Shown here: positions 25,173 through 33,168 of the stretch, piece after piece | Position numbering within the stretch: the first letter of the stretch is position 1 | How the letters are laid out: each line of letters opens with the position of its first letter | DNA from: Paenibacillus alkalitolerans | GTDB taxonomy: Bacteria > Bacillota > Bacilli > Paenibacillales > YIM-B00363 | Length of the DNA: 64,000 bases | Assembly: GCF_016482785.1 (NCBI RefSeq) | Contig: NZ_JAEMXM010000002.1 | Span: forward strand, 372,001-436,000 | Direction of reading: 5' to 3' | Made by a program: the position numbers and the translations under genes | Notes under the pieces: generated by a model | The model's database searches: none | What the model saw: the letters and a program-made list of their open reading frames with translations, nothing else | What the model was told of the DNA's origin: nothing

Positions 25173-26084
25173 CTAAAACAGCGCGTTGTCTTTATTGATC
25201 CGACGGACGAGCCAGTTGGACAGGAAGACCAGCAAAAAGCCGATCACCGCTTGATAGAAATTGGCTGCCGACGATAATCCGATATCGCCGAACGCAAGGA
25301 ACGTACGATATACATAAGTGTCGAGCACGTTCGTTACTTCAAACAGCATGCCCGATTCGCGAGGAAGCAGATAGAACAGGCCGAAGTCGGCGAACATGAC
25401 CCGGCCGACCTGCAGCAGCGTCATGATCGTCATGAGCGGCACGATGAGCGGCAGCGTAATGCTCCAGATTTGCCGCCATTTTCCCGCGCCGTCGATTCGG
25501 GCCGCTTCGTAGTACTCGTCGTCGATCGACAGCATGGCGGCCATGTAGATAATCGTATAATACGGCAGCCACTTCCACGTATTTACGAGCGGAATAATAT
25601 AAGGCCACCACTTCGTCTCGAAATAAAATTGAATACGTTCCAAGCCTAATAACGGAAGCAGGGTAGAGTTGACGAAGCCGAAGTCCCCCAGAAACGCGAA
25701 TACCACGTAACTGAGCACGACCGGAGACAGGAAGTAAGGCAAGAACAAGACGGTCTGATACGCTTTGGAAAAAAAACGGTTCCGCAATTCATTCAACATC
25801 AACGCAAAGACGATCGGAACGACCAAATTCAAGACGATAAAAGCCAGATTGTACGCAATCGTGTTGCGTGTGATGATCCAGGCGTCCCTCGTTTTGAACA
25901 AGTATTCAAAGTTTTTGAACCCGACCCACGGACTGCCCAAGAAGCCGTCCTGGAGATTATAGTTTTTGAACGCCACAACGACGCCGAACATCGGCAAATA
26001 GTTGTTGATAATGAAAAAGGCGATCATCGGCAGCATCATAATGTAGAATATCCAATATTTCCGAAGCGTACGGAATAGCTGCAT
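25173..26084 (-). CDS. Carbohydrate ABC transporter permease, LplB/YteP type
   Basis: This 303-residue permease has the N-terminal signature of the LplB group (YWIFYIMMLPMIAFFIINNY, PMFGVVVAFKNYN) and an EAA loop EAARIDGAGKWRQIWSITLP. Six membrane segments are visible. GGGGAGGAAAAACCG precedes the ATG. It is the first gene of the three-gene transporter operon and lies just past the terminator of the two-component genes, whose products probably activate it. Confidence 0.94.
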   Translation of the reverse strand: MQLFRTLRKYWIFYIMMLPMIAFFIINNYLPMFGVVVAFKNYNLQDGFLGSPWVGFKNFEYLFKTRDAWIITRNTIAYNLAFIVLNLVVPIVFALMLNELRNRFFSKAYQTVLFLPYFLSPVVLSYVVFAFLGDFGFVNSTLLPLLGLERIQFYFETKWWPYIIPLVNTWKWLPYYTIIYMAAMLSIDDEYYEAARIDGAGKWRQIWSITLPLIVPLMTIMTLLQVGRVMFADFGLFYLLPRESGMLFEVTNVLDTYVYRTFLAFGDIGLSSAANFYQAVIGFLLVFLSNWLVRRINKDNALF

Positions 26085-26119
26085 CGGTTTTTCTCCTCCC
26101 CGCTTTTGTCTATGATCCC

Positions 26120-26151
26120 ATTATAAAAGAGCGGACAGGGCCCGCTCTTTT
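26120..26151 (-). terminator. Terminator between the two-component genes and the transporter operon
   Basis: On the minus strand the stem AAAAGAGCGG / CCGCTCTTTT has a GCCCTGT loop and continues into TATAAT. The 3' T-run thus also forms a perfect -10-like hexamer (26119-26124) upstream of the permease gene; no matching -35 was found. Confidence 0.8.
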
Positions 26152-26186
26152 CATTCGGTTACCATAATGGTGATTTGGTGACTTTT

Positions 26187-27815
26187 TCACCCAATCCGCT
26201 GATATTTCCGCCGGTACTCGAACGGAGTCAATCCGGTCGACTTTTTGAACATCTTGGTAAAATGCGAGAAGTTGTCGTACCCGACCGCCATTGCGATATC
26301 GCTGATTTTCAAACCCGTCGATTCCAACAGCGGCTTCACTTTGGCGATTCTCGCTTCCAGAATATAATCCGTAATCGATAATCCGGTTTCTTTCTTGAAC
26401 AAGCGAGACAGATAGGCCGGGTTGAGATATACATGTCGTGCAATATCCTCGCGGTTCAGGTCTTCGGATATATGCTCTTCAATAAAGCGGATCGCTTTCT
26501 GCGTAAACGAGGACACAGACTTGCTGTGCTCGTTGATATAATCGGCAGCCTTACGGGCGAACGGGACGGCCCATTCGCGCATGCGCTGAATCGACTTTAC
26601 GATCGAACCGGAATCACGCCAGTCGGCATCGCCGTAAACCTCTTTCATTGATATCGATTTTTTCTGCAGCACGTCGTACACCATGTAGACCAGCCCATGA
26701 TAGTAGCCGTCCAACAGAAAGGCGTCTACTCCGCCCTTCTCCATCCGCTCGAAGCTCGCTTCGATACGCAGCAGCAGCTCTTGGCTTTTGCCGGATTCCA
26801 GCAGCTGTCCCCAATCCTGAAAGCTAGGCTGGTATGCGAATGAGGCGGACTCCTCTTTAAACTCGCTTTGCCAAATCACCGAACCGCCTCTGGATAAATA
26901 ATTCCGTTCAAGCGAAGTTAAGCGCTGCACGGCGTTGTTTATATCCCGTACATCGACCGGCTCTCCGACATAACACGAGATTTCGCAGCGCAAATAACTT
27001 TTGCACATGTCGATGAACAACCTGCAATTGTCGGCAATCATCCTCCTGTCTTCTTCTGAAGGCGCATACACAATCGCGAATAACACACCGCTTGCTTCTT
27101 GAATGACTTGTCCTTTCAACTGCTTTAGGATGATTTCTTCCCCCGCGTTCTTGACCGCATATGTCATAATCTCCTCGTCCCGCGAGTTTAACGCTTCATT
27201 CCACTCTTCGACACTGATTAAGATCAGTTGAACGCGATCATCCGCCGTTAACGGGATGTTGTACAGCGAATATGCGCTCTCCAGTTGGGCGGCTCCGAGC
27301 GGTATGCGAAGATTCATTGCATCCTGCCAGAACCGTTCGGTCAAGATCGGAAGCTGTTTATTCCACTGCTGATAGTAGTACTCATAGGTTTGGTGGAACT
27401 CCCGCTGCTGCTCCTCCGCTTTTATTTTATCGATCGCCTTCAGCAGCGTCGCCTTGATATGCTGATGATCGATCGGCTTTAGCAAGTAGTCGAAACTATC
27501 CAACTGCAGAGCTTGCTGAGCGTAGACGAAATCGGCGTGCCCTGTCAGAAAGACGGTCTCCGTCTCCGGAGAAAACTCTTTGACCCATCTGAGCAGCTCG
27601 ATGCCGTTATTGTCGGGCATATCGATATCCGACAACAAAATATGCACCTTGCTCGATTGAAACACCTCTTTCGCTTCTTCCACATCGTAAGCGGTCATAA
27701 TATTGCCAAGCGGCAGATCCGACCAATCGATGCCTTGCACAATGCCTCTAACGGCAATTTCTTCATCGTCGACAACCAGTAAATTATACAGCTTCTTCGC
27801 CCCCTGTCGCCGCAA
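26187..27815 (-). CDS. Response regulator, YesN-type (REC plus AraC helix-turn-helix)
   Basis: This 542-residue regulator has a receiver domain (about 8-130) with acidic pocket DDE (16-18), phospho-acceptor Asp63 (LLSDIDMPDNNG) and Lys in LLKPIDHQ. A long linker follows, then a C-terminal AraC double helix-turn-helix (EDLNREDIARHVYLNPAYLS; ISDIAMAVGYDNFSHFTKMF). It probably turns on the transporter operon downstream. The start is uncertain: TTG at 27815 overlaps the kinase by 32 nt, and no codon nearby has a clear RBS. Confidence 0.92.
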   Translation of the reverse strand: MRRQGAKKLYNLLVVDDEEIAVRGIVQGIDWSDLPLGNIMTAYDVEEAKEVFQSSKVHILLSDIDMPDNNGIELLRWVKEFSPETETVFLTGHADFVYAQQALQLDSFDYLLKPIDHQHIKATLLKAIDKIKAEEQQREFHQTYEYYYQQWNKQLPILTERFWQDAMNLRIPLGAAQLESAYSLYNIPLTADDRVQLILISVEEWNEALNSRDEEIMTYAVKNAGEEIILKQLKGQVIQEASGVLFAIVYAPSEEDRRMIADNCRLFIDMCKSYLRCEISCYVGEPVDVRDINNAVQRLTSLERNYLSRGGSVIWQSEFKEESASFAYQPSFQDWGQLLESGKSQELLLRIEASFERMEKGGVDAFLLDGYYHGLVYMVYDVLQKKSISMKEVYGDADWRDSGSIVKSIQRMREWAVPFARKAADYINEHSKSVSSFTQKAIRFIEEHISEDLNREDIARHVYLNPAYLSRLFKKETGLSITDYILEARIAKVKPLLESTGLKISDIAMAVGYDNFSHFTKMFKKSTGLTPFEYRRKYQRIG

Positions 27816-29544
27816 GTACCCCGTATGGCAATTCGATGCCTACGACGGCGCCGCCGTGTTCGCTATTAGCAAAATGTACGTTTACCCGATAGTTGAAATG
27901 CAGCTCCAGCCGATGGATCACATTGCGGATGCCAAGCCGGCTGCTTTCCGATTTGCCGAACGGCGCTTGTTCCGCGAGAGACCTCAATACGTCTTCGGGA
28001 AATCCGATGCCGGTATCTTTGATAGTAATGACTATGCCGTCCTTCTGCGGTTTCTCCCGTGCTTCGATCCGGATAGTAAACGGCTGCCTCCTATTCTTGA
28101 AGCCGTGAATGACCGCATTCTCGACGAACGGCTGTATGGTCAGCGACGGCAGCTCCATCGAACGGAACCGGGGATCGATCAAGTCCTCAAATTCCAGCTT
28201 GCCTGGAAAGCGCAATTTTTGTATCTCCATATAATTGCTTATGTGGCGCAGTTCTTCCGCAATCGTCACTGTGCTTCGGTTCGTATTCATAATAAATCGG
28301 AAGTAGTCGGCTAGATGCAGCGACATCTTCTTCACCGCTTCATGCTCGCCGAGCGCCGCAAAGTTGTAAATGATATTTAAGCTGTTCATATAAAAATGGG
28401 GTGAGATTTGCGCCTGCAAATGCTTGAATTCGGCTTTCTGCACGCGCAATTGTTCTTCGTAAACGTCAATCTTCAGATTTTTCACTTCCTGCGCCATGTT
28501 GTTAAACGATCCCGCCAAGAAGTTGAACTCGGTCGTCCGGTTCTCGGGCAGCCGCACGTCCAGGTAACCCATCGATATTTTTTTCATCCCGCGCATCAGC
28601 TCGCCCATCGGCTTAAAGATAACGCTGTTCATGAACATGAGGAAGCTCGCTAGAACGAGCACAATGCCAAGAGGCAGGTAATACGTAGCCTTCTGGAGAA
28701 AAGGTATGTTCTTCAGCATCGTGGTTTCCGGAATGATAATATTGTAGGCGATTTTCGCTACACCGGAAGATTGGCTCATCACCATGTATTTATTGCCGCT
28801 TGCAGTGTCTTTGACGGAGGCGGTGCTTACTTCGGAAGAAACGGTCAGAGCTTTAAGCGAAAGCCGATTCATCGTAGGAGTCAACGGGTCGGTCAGTTCG
28901 GTTCCTTCATGCGAGTATATGATCGTCTCCCCAATGTCGCCATGGTTCCACAAAATGTCCAACGGCCTCTCGATATCGACCATCCGGACGAACACCCCGC
29001 CGTACAGCCCGGTATTGATTTCATGGATTCGCGCCATCAAATAGTGTCCTTCGATCCGCTTGTCATAGAGCAGATGCCATTCGTGTTTTCCCTGCGTCTT
29101 TTCCAATTCTTTGAGCTCATCGATATGGTCGTTCACGATGGCAAGCATAACGAGCTCATTCGTATTTGTCGCATGAATAATGTCACGATCGGAATAAAGG
29201 AAGATGGTGTCGATCATATTGTAGAAGCCAATATCGCGTATCAGCTTCTGGGTGATTCTGAGCTTGGTCAGCACGTATTCGTCGCTCATATAAGGATACG
29301 ATTGAATGACCCCGATATCCGCGTCCTGATTTTCCATCTTGTAGAGGTAGTCGTTGATTTCAAGCAGCGTGTCGTCCACTTGTTCCGTAAAAATCCGCAG
29401 CGTGTTGCTGTACGTTTCCGAAACCTTCTCTTTCACGATCTGCTGCGCATACATGTTATTATAGAAAGTAAAACCCGCAAGCGGCAGCATCACTATAGCG
29501 ATTCCCATGCTTAGCTTGAATCTAAGCGATTTCGTGATTTGCAT
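27784..29544 (-). CDS. Sensor histidine kinase, YesM type
   Basis: This 586-residue kinase has a membrane helix at about 12-32, an extracellular sensing region, a second helix at about 288-310, a HAMP domain, and a His_kinase domain with His383 in ISPHFYMNSLNIIYN. The ATPase domain shows NAVIHGFK and DTGIGFPED. It signals to the YesN-type regulator it overlaps, and probably senses a sugar or polysaccharide outside the cell. The start at MQITKSLRFKLSMG is chosen for the normal family N-terminus; longer readings enter a decayed AraC gene. RBS support is weak. Confidence 0.91.
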   Translation of the reverse strand: MQITKSLRFKLSMGIAIVMLPLAGFTFYNNMYAQQIVKEKVSETYSNTLRIFTEQVDDTLLEINDYLYKMENQDADIGVIQSYPYMSDEYVLTKLRITQKLIRDIGFYNMIDTIFLYSDRDIIHATNTNELVMLAIVNDHIDELKELEKTQGKHEWHLLYDKRIEGHYLMARIHEINTGLYGGVFVRMVDIERPLDILWNHGDIGETIIYSHEGTELTDPLTPTMNRLSLKALTVSSEVSTASVKDTASGNKYMVMSQSSGVAKIAYNIIIPETTMLKNIPFLQKATYYLPLGIVLVLASFLMFMNSVIFKPMGELMRGMKKISMGYLDVRLPENRTTEFNFLAGSFNNMAQEVKNLKIDVYEEQLRVQKAEFKHLQAQISPHFYMNSLNIIYNFAALGEHEAVKKMSLHLADYFRFIMNTNRSTVTIAEELRHISNYMEIQKLRFPGKLEFEDLIDPRFRSMELPSLTIQPFVENAVIHGFKNRRQPFTIRIEAREKPQKDGIVITIKDTGIGFPEDVLRSLAEQAPFGKSESSRLGIRNVIHRLELHFNYRVNVHFANSEHGGAVVGIELPYGVLAATGGEEAV

Positions 29545-29627
29545 CCCGGCACCGCGCCCCCGCTTCCGATTCGTTCCCGACATGATCGGGATAATATTCA
29601 ATATTTTCAGCCTACTGTGCGTTATTG

Positions 29628-30161
29628 TCAATCTCCATCATCTGGGTGTACAAAATGTTTGGCACTCAGGTTCACCCGGTCAACGATCGTTGCTATCGAT
29701 TCGCGTTGATCAACTTTCTGAAGCGAGACAAGGGCAGATTGAACCGCACGATTCGATGAAATTGAAAATGTGCTTTTCATTAAGATATACTTCTCAAGTA
29801 TTTGAAACCTTGCTTCTATGGAATCGGCATAAAGCAGCTCATCTCGCAAGTCCGTTGCCAATGTCCCCCATCAATCGCACAACGAAATATGTAAATTATA
29901 AAGTTCGGCAGACGGCATCTTCAGAAACGCACCTGCCCGGCCAGGTATGAAATGAACGCCAATCATCGTTCTCTCTCTTTCGGAGTCCGCAATGAAATAA
30001 TCGGTATGCGGTCCGCAAATAATGGAAGGCTCCAATGTCGTTTCATGCTTATTATAATGAAGAATATGAATCTTATTGTAAGAAAGATCAATAACAAGAT
30101 TTACCGATCCGTCGGGAAGAGTCAGCTCCTTGGCTCCCGGCGGGTTACTTCCTGAACCCAA
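29628..30161 (-). pseudogene. Decayed AraC-family (DUF6597) regulator gene
   Basis: Two pieces lie in the same frame: residues from LTLPDGSVNLVIDLSYNKIH and FIPGRAGAFLKMPSAELYNL up to ISLCD-stop, then WGTLATDLRDELLYADSIEA to VDRVNLSAKHFVHPDDGD-stop. The family normally reads through this point (DDLWG-like), so the TGA at 29871-29873 is a premature stop, one substitution away from TTA. The N-terminal strands are missing and the helix-turn-helix is cut after its first part. It is therefore a dead gene. Confidence 0.75.
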
Positions 30162-30183
30162 TTAAACACATAACTGCGCGCAA

Positions 30184-30645
30184 TTACGATTCGGTTTGAT
30201 GCGTCTCCGATTTTCCGCCTAATTTATATAATGCTATGCCTGCAATGATAATGAGCACCCCTATTAACTTGAAGAAGGTAAAAGGAACCTTCTCTACACC
30301 AAGCCAGCCAAGCGAGTCCCATAATAAAGCAAACCCGAGCTGCGATGAGAGAACAATGGATATGGAATACGTAGGTCCAAGCAATCTTATTCCCTGAACG
30401 ACACAGATTACGACTCCGACCCCGATCAACCCGCTGAACCAGAACCAGATTTGCATCTGTTGAAAGCTCAATAGATCAATCCCTTGAAAGATTAGTCCGC
30501 ACGTCAACGAAGCGAAAAAACCCATCCCTAACACTAACGCGGTCGTTGACCAAGAACCGGCGAGTTCATTTACTTTGCTGTTGAAAATATTTTGCAAACC
30601 GACAAGCGAACCTGCGATAACCGCCAAAAGCATTCCCAGTGCCAT
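30184..30645 (-). CDS. YdcZ-type (DUF606) DMT-family membrane protein, copy 2
   Basis: This 153-residue protein has five membrane segments, starting MALGMLLAVIAGSLVGLQNI, with NSKVNELAGSWSTTALVLG, then GLIGVGVVICVVQGIRLLGP and SIVLSSQLGFALLWDSLGWL. This is the YdcZ family of small half-size DMT transporters, which often occur in pairs. It follows the Crp-type regulator by about 15 nt, and a second YdcZ-type gene precedes that regulator. The start ATG at 30645 is preferred over an upstream TTG but the RBS is weak. Substrate unknown. Confidence 0.88.
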   Translation of the reverse strand: MALGMLLAVIAGSLVGLQNIFNSKVNELAGSWSTTALVLGMGFFASLTCGLIFQGIDLLSFQQMQIWFWFSGLIGVGVVICVVQGIRLLGPTYSISIVLSSQLGFALLWDSLGWLGVEKVPFTFFKLIGVLIIIAGIALYKLGGKSETHQTES

Positions 30646-30660
30646 TCCATCATCCAACTC

Positions 30661-31359
30661 TCATTCGTAAATATTTTGACTTGCCAACGCATGGATTCCT
30701 TCCCTGCTCTTTATCATAATGCCGCTTTTGTTTCGCTCAATGAGTCCCTGTGCACAAAACTGCCGAATAACCCGGTTCAGATGTCTTTGGCTGATTCCGA
30801 GCAGGTTCGCCGCATCTTTGAGACTTTCGGCATTGATTTGCCCGTTCACTAACGTATTAGCTTCATCAAAGCACATTGACAAAAGATAACTTGCCAATCG
30901 AACCTCCACAGGATACAGCAAATTGAACGTCAAATAGTCGGATTTCATGCAAAATTTTTTCGTAATGATATCCAGCAAAAATCGGAGCATCGGCGAATGA
31001 TTTGTACCGTATTTATCCAACCAACGATGATGTACAAAGATCATGTCGACCGATGATACCGCCTCAACGGTATTGAGGAAGTTAATGCGTCTAATGTATT
31101 CAATATCTCCGATTACCTCAAGCGGAGTCCTAAAAGATAGAACAAGCGTCTTGCCTTCTGTCGAGGTTGTATAAATTTTCACTTTGCCTTTCACCAGCAC
31201 ATATAAATATTGAGCGGCTTCTCCTTGGGAACAGATGAGTTCCCCGGGATCAAATCTGCACAGCGAGAAATGCGGAATGACCGCTTCGGGAAATATATCT
31301 AAGAGCTGATGACTGTTCAAATAATATTTCATTAGTTCTTGATCATGGATCATTTTCAT
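30661..31359 (-). CDS. Crp/Fnr-family regulator, YeiL-like
   Basis: This 232-residue regulator has an N-terminal cyclic-nucleotide-binding-like domain (FDPGELICSQGEAAQYLYVL; VLSFRTPLEVIGDIEYIRR) and a C-terminal winged helix with recognition region NLLGISQRHLNRVIRQFCAQ. No N-terminal Fnr Cys cluster is present, and the phosphate-binding cassette is not that of Crp, so the effector is unknown. GGAGGTAAGGCACAGCA precedes the ATG. It is sandwiched between two YdcZ-type genes on the same strand, which it probably regulates. Confidence 0.9.
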   Translation of the reverse strand: MKMIHDQELMKYYLNSHQLLDIFPEAVIPHFSLCRFDPGELICSQGEAAQYLYVLVKGKVKIYTTSTEGKTLVLSFRTPLEVIGDIEYIRRINFLNTVEAVSSVDMIFVHHRWLDKYGTNHSPMLRFLLDIITKKFCMKSDYLTFNLLYPVEVRLASYLLSMCFDEANTLVNGQINAESLKDAANLLGISQRHLNRVIRQFCAQGLIERNKSGIMIKSREGIHALASQNIYE

Positions 31360-31411
31360 TGCTGTGCCTTACCTCCACGGTCTGCTCGTCTCAAGACGGA
31401 TATAAACTCTA

Positions 31412-31843
31412 TCATATCCTGAGTACGACGATTCCGGCTATCATCATTCCGATGCCAATCATTTGCGGCAGCCGCATCTTCTTCTTTGCCACGCCAAACC
31501 ATCCGTTACTGTCAATGAAGAAGGTTACAATCAGCTGAGCGATAACTATGGCGGATATCGTTAAAGTCACGCCGATCCGTTCAAACGCCACGATGTTGCC
31601 GAAAATAATGAATGACGCAAAAGAGCCGCCGGCCAAATAGACCGGTTTCACTTGCTTAAACTTACGCCATCCTCTGTCCCTTATGAAAACCAAGATAAGC
31701 AAAGCCGTTAAAAAACCGGTAAACTGGGTGACAGTCGCTGCCTGCCAAGCGCCGATCGATTCGCTGATCCGGGAATTGGCCACTCCTTGAAGAGTTATAA
31801 AAGCCCCGCCTAGCACCGCAAATAATATCCCTCTCATATACAT
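31412..31843 (-). CDS. YdcZ-type (DUF606) DMT-family membrane protein, copy 1
   Basis: This 143-residue protein has five membrane segments. Recognisable features are RGILFAVLGGAFITLQGVAN, SRISESIGAWQAATVTQFTG and SAIVIAQLIVTFFIDSNGWF, ending GIGMMIAGIVVLRI. It is the first gene of the YdcZ-Crp-YdcZ unit. The two YdcZ-type proteins are only distantly alike and could form a heterodimer. ATG at 31843 with GGTTGGGAAGA upstream. Confidence 0.88.
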   Translation of the reverse strand: MYMRGILFAVLGGAFITLQGVANSRISESIGAWQAATVTQFTGFLTALLILVFIRDRGWRKFKQVKPVYLAGGSFASFIIFGNIVAFERIGVTLTISAIVIAQLIVTFFIDSNGWFGVAKKKMRLPQMIGIGMMIAGIVVLRI

Positions 31844-31896
31844 TCTTCCCAACCTGGATTTTTCACCATTTTAATGACATCTCCGTGCAATTTGGA

Positions 31897-31910
31897 AGGA
31901 CATATGTCCT
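31897..31910. promoter_or_regulatory. Perfect palindrome upstream of the YdcZ-Crp-YdcZ unit
   Basis: AGGACATATGTCCT is a perfect 14-bp palindrome 54 bp before the first start codon. It could be the operator of the Crp-type regulator, but its core is not the TGTGA-N6-TCACA of Crp or the TTGAT-N4-ATCAA of Fnr. Confidence 0.45.
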
Positions 31911-31936
31911 CGACACTTCTATCACCGGTTAAAAAC

Positions 31937-31971
31937 AAAAAATCGACCCTTTCGGATCGACTTTTTCCGTT
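31937..31971. terminator. Hairpin terminator next to the second tRNA fragment
   Basis: AAAAAATCGACCC / GGATCGACTTTTT forms an imperfect stem with a TTTC loop and A/T runs on both sides. Like the hairpin at 19827, it lies just past a tRNA-Ala 3' end. Confidence 0.6.
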
Positions 31972-31974
31972 ACT

Positions 31975-32000
31975 GAGCCAAGGGTGATCGAACCTCTGAG
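31975..32000 (-). repeat. Short tRNA-Ala 3'-end fragment
   Basis: The 26 bp match the T-arm and acceptor of the tRNA-like sequence at 19871 in 23 positions, in the same orientation and with a terminator in the same place. No D-arm or anticodon arm is present. Confidence 0.5.
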
Positions 32001-32155
32001 TAGAACACGGTTAACGATCTCGCCTCACCGCCGATGTCCGTCAGTAGCGGCGCGAGATAGGTGAGAACACCCACGTTTCCTACGGCAGTGATGAGAAGGG
32101 CTCTTGCGTGCAGTATCCCTTTCGTTAAGAAAATGGCAAGGGTCGCGGCCGAAAC
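31998..32155 (-). pseudogene. Remnant of an MFS transporter gene
   Basis: On the minus strand an open stretch reads VSAATLAIFLTKGILHARAL then LITAVGNVGVLTYLAPLLTD and IGGEARSLTVFYSEV before running into the tRNA fragment. The pattern GNVGVLTYLAPLLTDIGG is typical of drug-efflux MFS proteins near their seventh helix. Only about 50 codons survive with no start. Between 32156 and 32285 no gene is seen, only two degenerate 25-bp repeats (around 32183 and 32243) sharing CTATGGG and AGTGTG. Confidence 0.55.
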
Positions 32156-32285
32156 TCAGGAAGTGCGAAAATGCAGGTTTTCTAAGGCTATGGGGAAGTG
32201 TGGGAAAGTTGAAGTCAAGGAGTAATAACGGACTTTCTGAAGCTATGGGAGAGTGTGCGTAAGGAAATCAGTGAATAGTCGTTTC

Positions 32286-32489
32286 TCAAACATTGCCGCA
32301 TGAGCATACAATAACGACCGCCAAGGAATCGCCTTGGCGGTCACGTTTTTGCGGCATTGCCGCGAACACTTTCCACTGTGCCGAATGATAAGTATTCGTA
32401 AATCCGAGTTCATGAAGCAGCTTTTCATAAAACTCACCTACCTGCTCCCACGAGTTCACCCGCATATCAATGTGGCCAAATTTGTTCAT
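32286..32489 (-). pseudogene. Truncated glyoxalase/VOC-domain gene
   Basis: The 67 codons start MNKFGHIDMRVNSWEQVGEF and continue YEKLLHELGFTNTYHSAQWK VFAA (first half of a VOC module), then change to an unrelated tail RDRQGDSLAVVIVCSCGNV. Normal family members have about 130-150 residues with a second beta-alpha-beta half carrying metal ligands, so this copy is broken. Its ATG overlaps the stop of the SRPBCC gene (ATGA), showing that it was once translated in tandem with it. Confidence 0.65.
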
Positions 32490-33097
32490 CTTACAAGCTC
32501 CTCATGATTTATGAATTTATTCAACATTTCTTCCCAGTAACGCTTCATTATTTCTCTCATATAGACGTCTTCCAGCATTTCCTGATGAATGGCAATCGTT
32601 GTTTTTCCCGATTTCGTCGACAAAACATAGATTTGAAGACGGGATGGCTTGTCCCATTCCGGGCGTTTCCAGGTCATACGCAGCTTATGATAAGGCACGA
32701 CTACCGCAATTTTGCCGGACACGCCTTCCTTTGATTCATATTCATGTCCCATTTGTAATGTAAAAGAAGGCACATCCCCGATCCATAACGGCAATCCCTT
32801 TGGCGATGTGAGAAAGTCCCAAGCTTTCTCCTTTGCTACGGCGAATGTCCTTCTGACTCCAATTTGCACGCCAGCATCTTTGGATGTTCCGACAGGTACC
32901 CGTCCCATCAGCTGTTCGTACATTATAGCGATCCATTCGCTCCATTCCTCCGACACTTGATATTGATCGCATATATAATTTTTGATTTGTTCGTGAGACC
33001 ATAGCTGATCCGCATTCCGCCCCAGTTTTTCGATCCATTCTTCCCATGTATCTCCGGTTGCTTTCTTCACTTCTTGTTTGAAAATGGAACCCGGCAC
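32486..33097 (-). CDS. SRPBCC (AHSA1-type) domain protein with N-terminal helical domain
   Basis: This 203-residue protein has an N-terminal helical part (SIFKQEVKKATGDTWEEWIE, DUF4287-like) and a C-terminal SRPBCC/Bet v1-like ligand-binding fold (VGVRRTFAVAKEKAWDFLTS-like text at about 95-115, then LPLWIGDVPSF and LRMTWKRPEWDKPSRLQIYV). The start is GTG at 33097 because AGGAGG lies 7 nt upstream. The ligand is unknown. It follows a WYL regulator by 71 nt and overlaps a broken VOC gene, a common grouping in which the regulator controls the pair. Confidence 0.82.
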   Translation of the reverse strand: MPGSIFKQEVKKATGDTWEEWIEKLGRNADQLWSHEQIKNYICDQYQVSEEWSEWIAIMYEQLMGRVPVGTSKDAGVQIGVRRTFAVAKEKAWDFLTSPKGLPLWIGDVPSFTLQMGHEYESKEGVSGKIAVVVPYHKLRMTWKRPEWDKPSRLQIYVLSTKSGKTTIAIHQEMLEDVYMREIMKRYWEEMLNKFINHEELVR

Positions 33098-33168
33098 CTT
33101 CTCTCCTCCTGACATTTTTTTGTCATTATAAAGCACAAACACTGACAGATCAGGCCAGTGTTTACGGG

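Noticed and set aside
32180-32270. Two degenerate 25-bp repeats with CTATGGG and AGTGTG
   Set aside because: Only about 20 of 25 positions agree over two copies; too weak to call an element.
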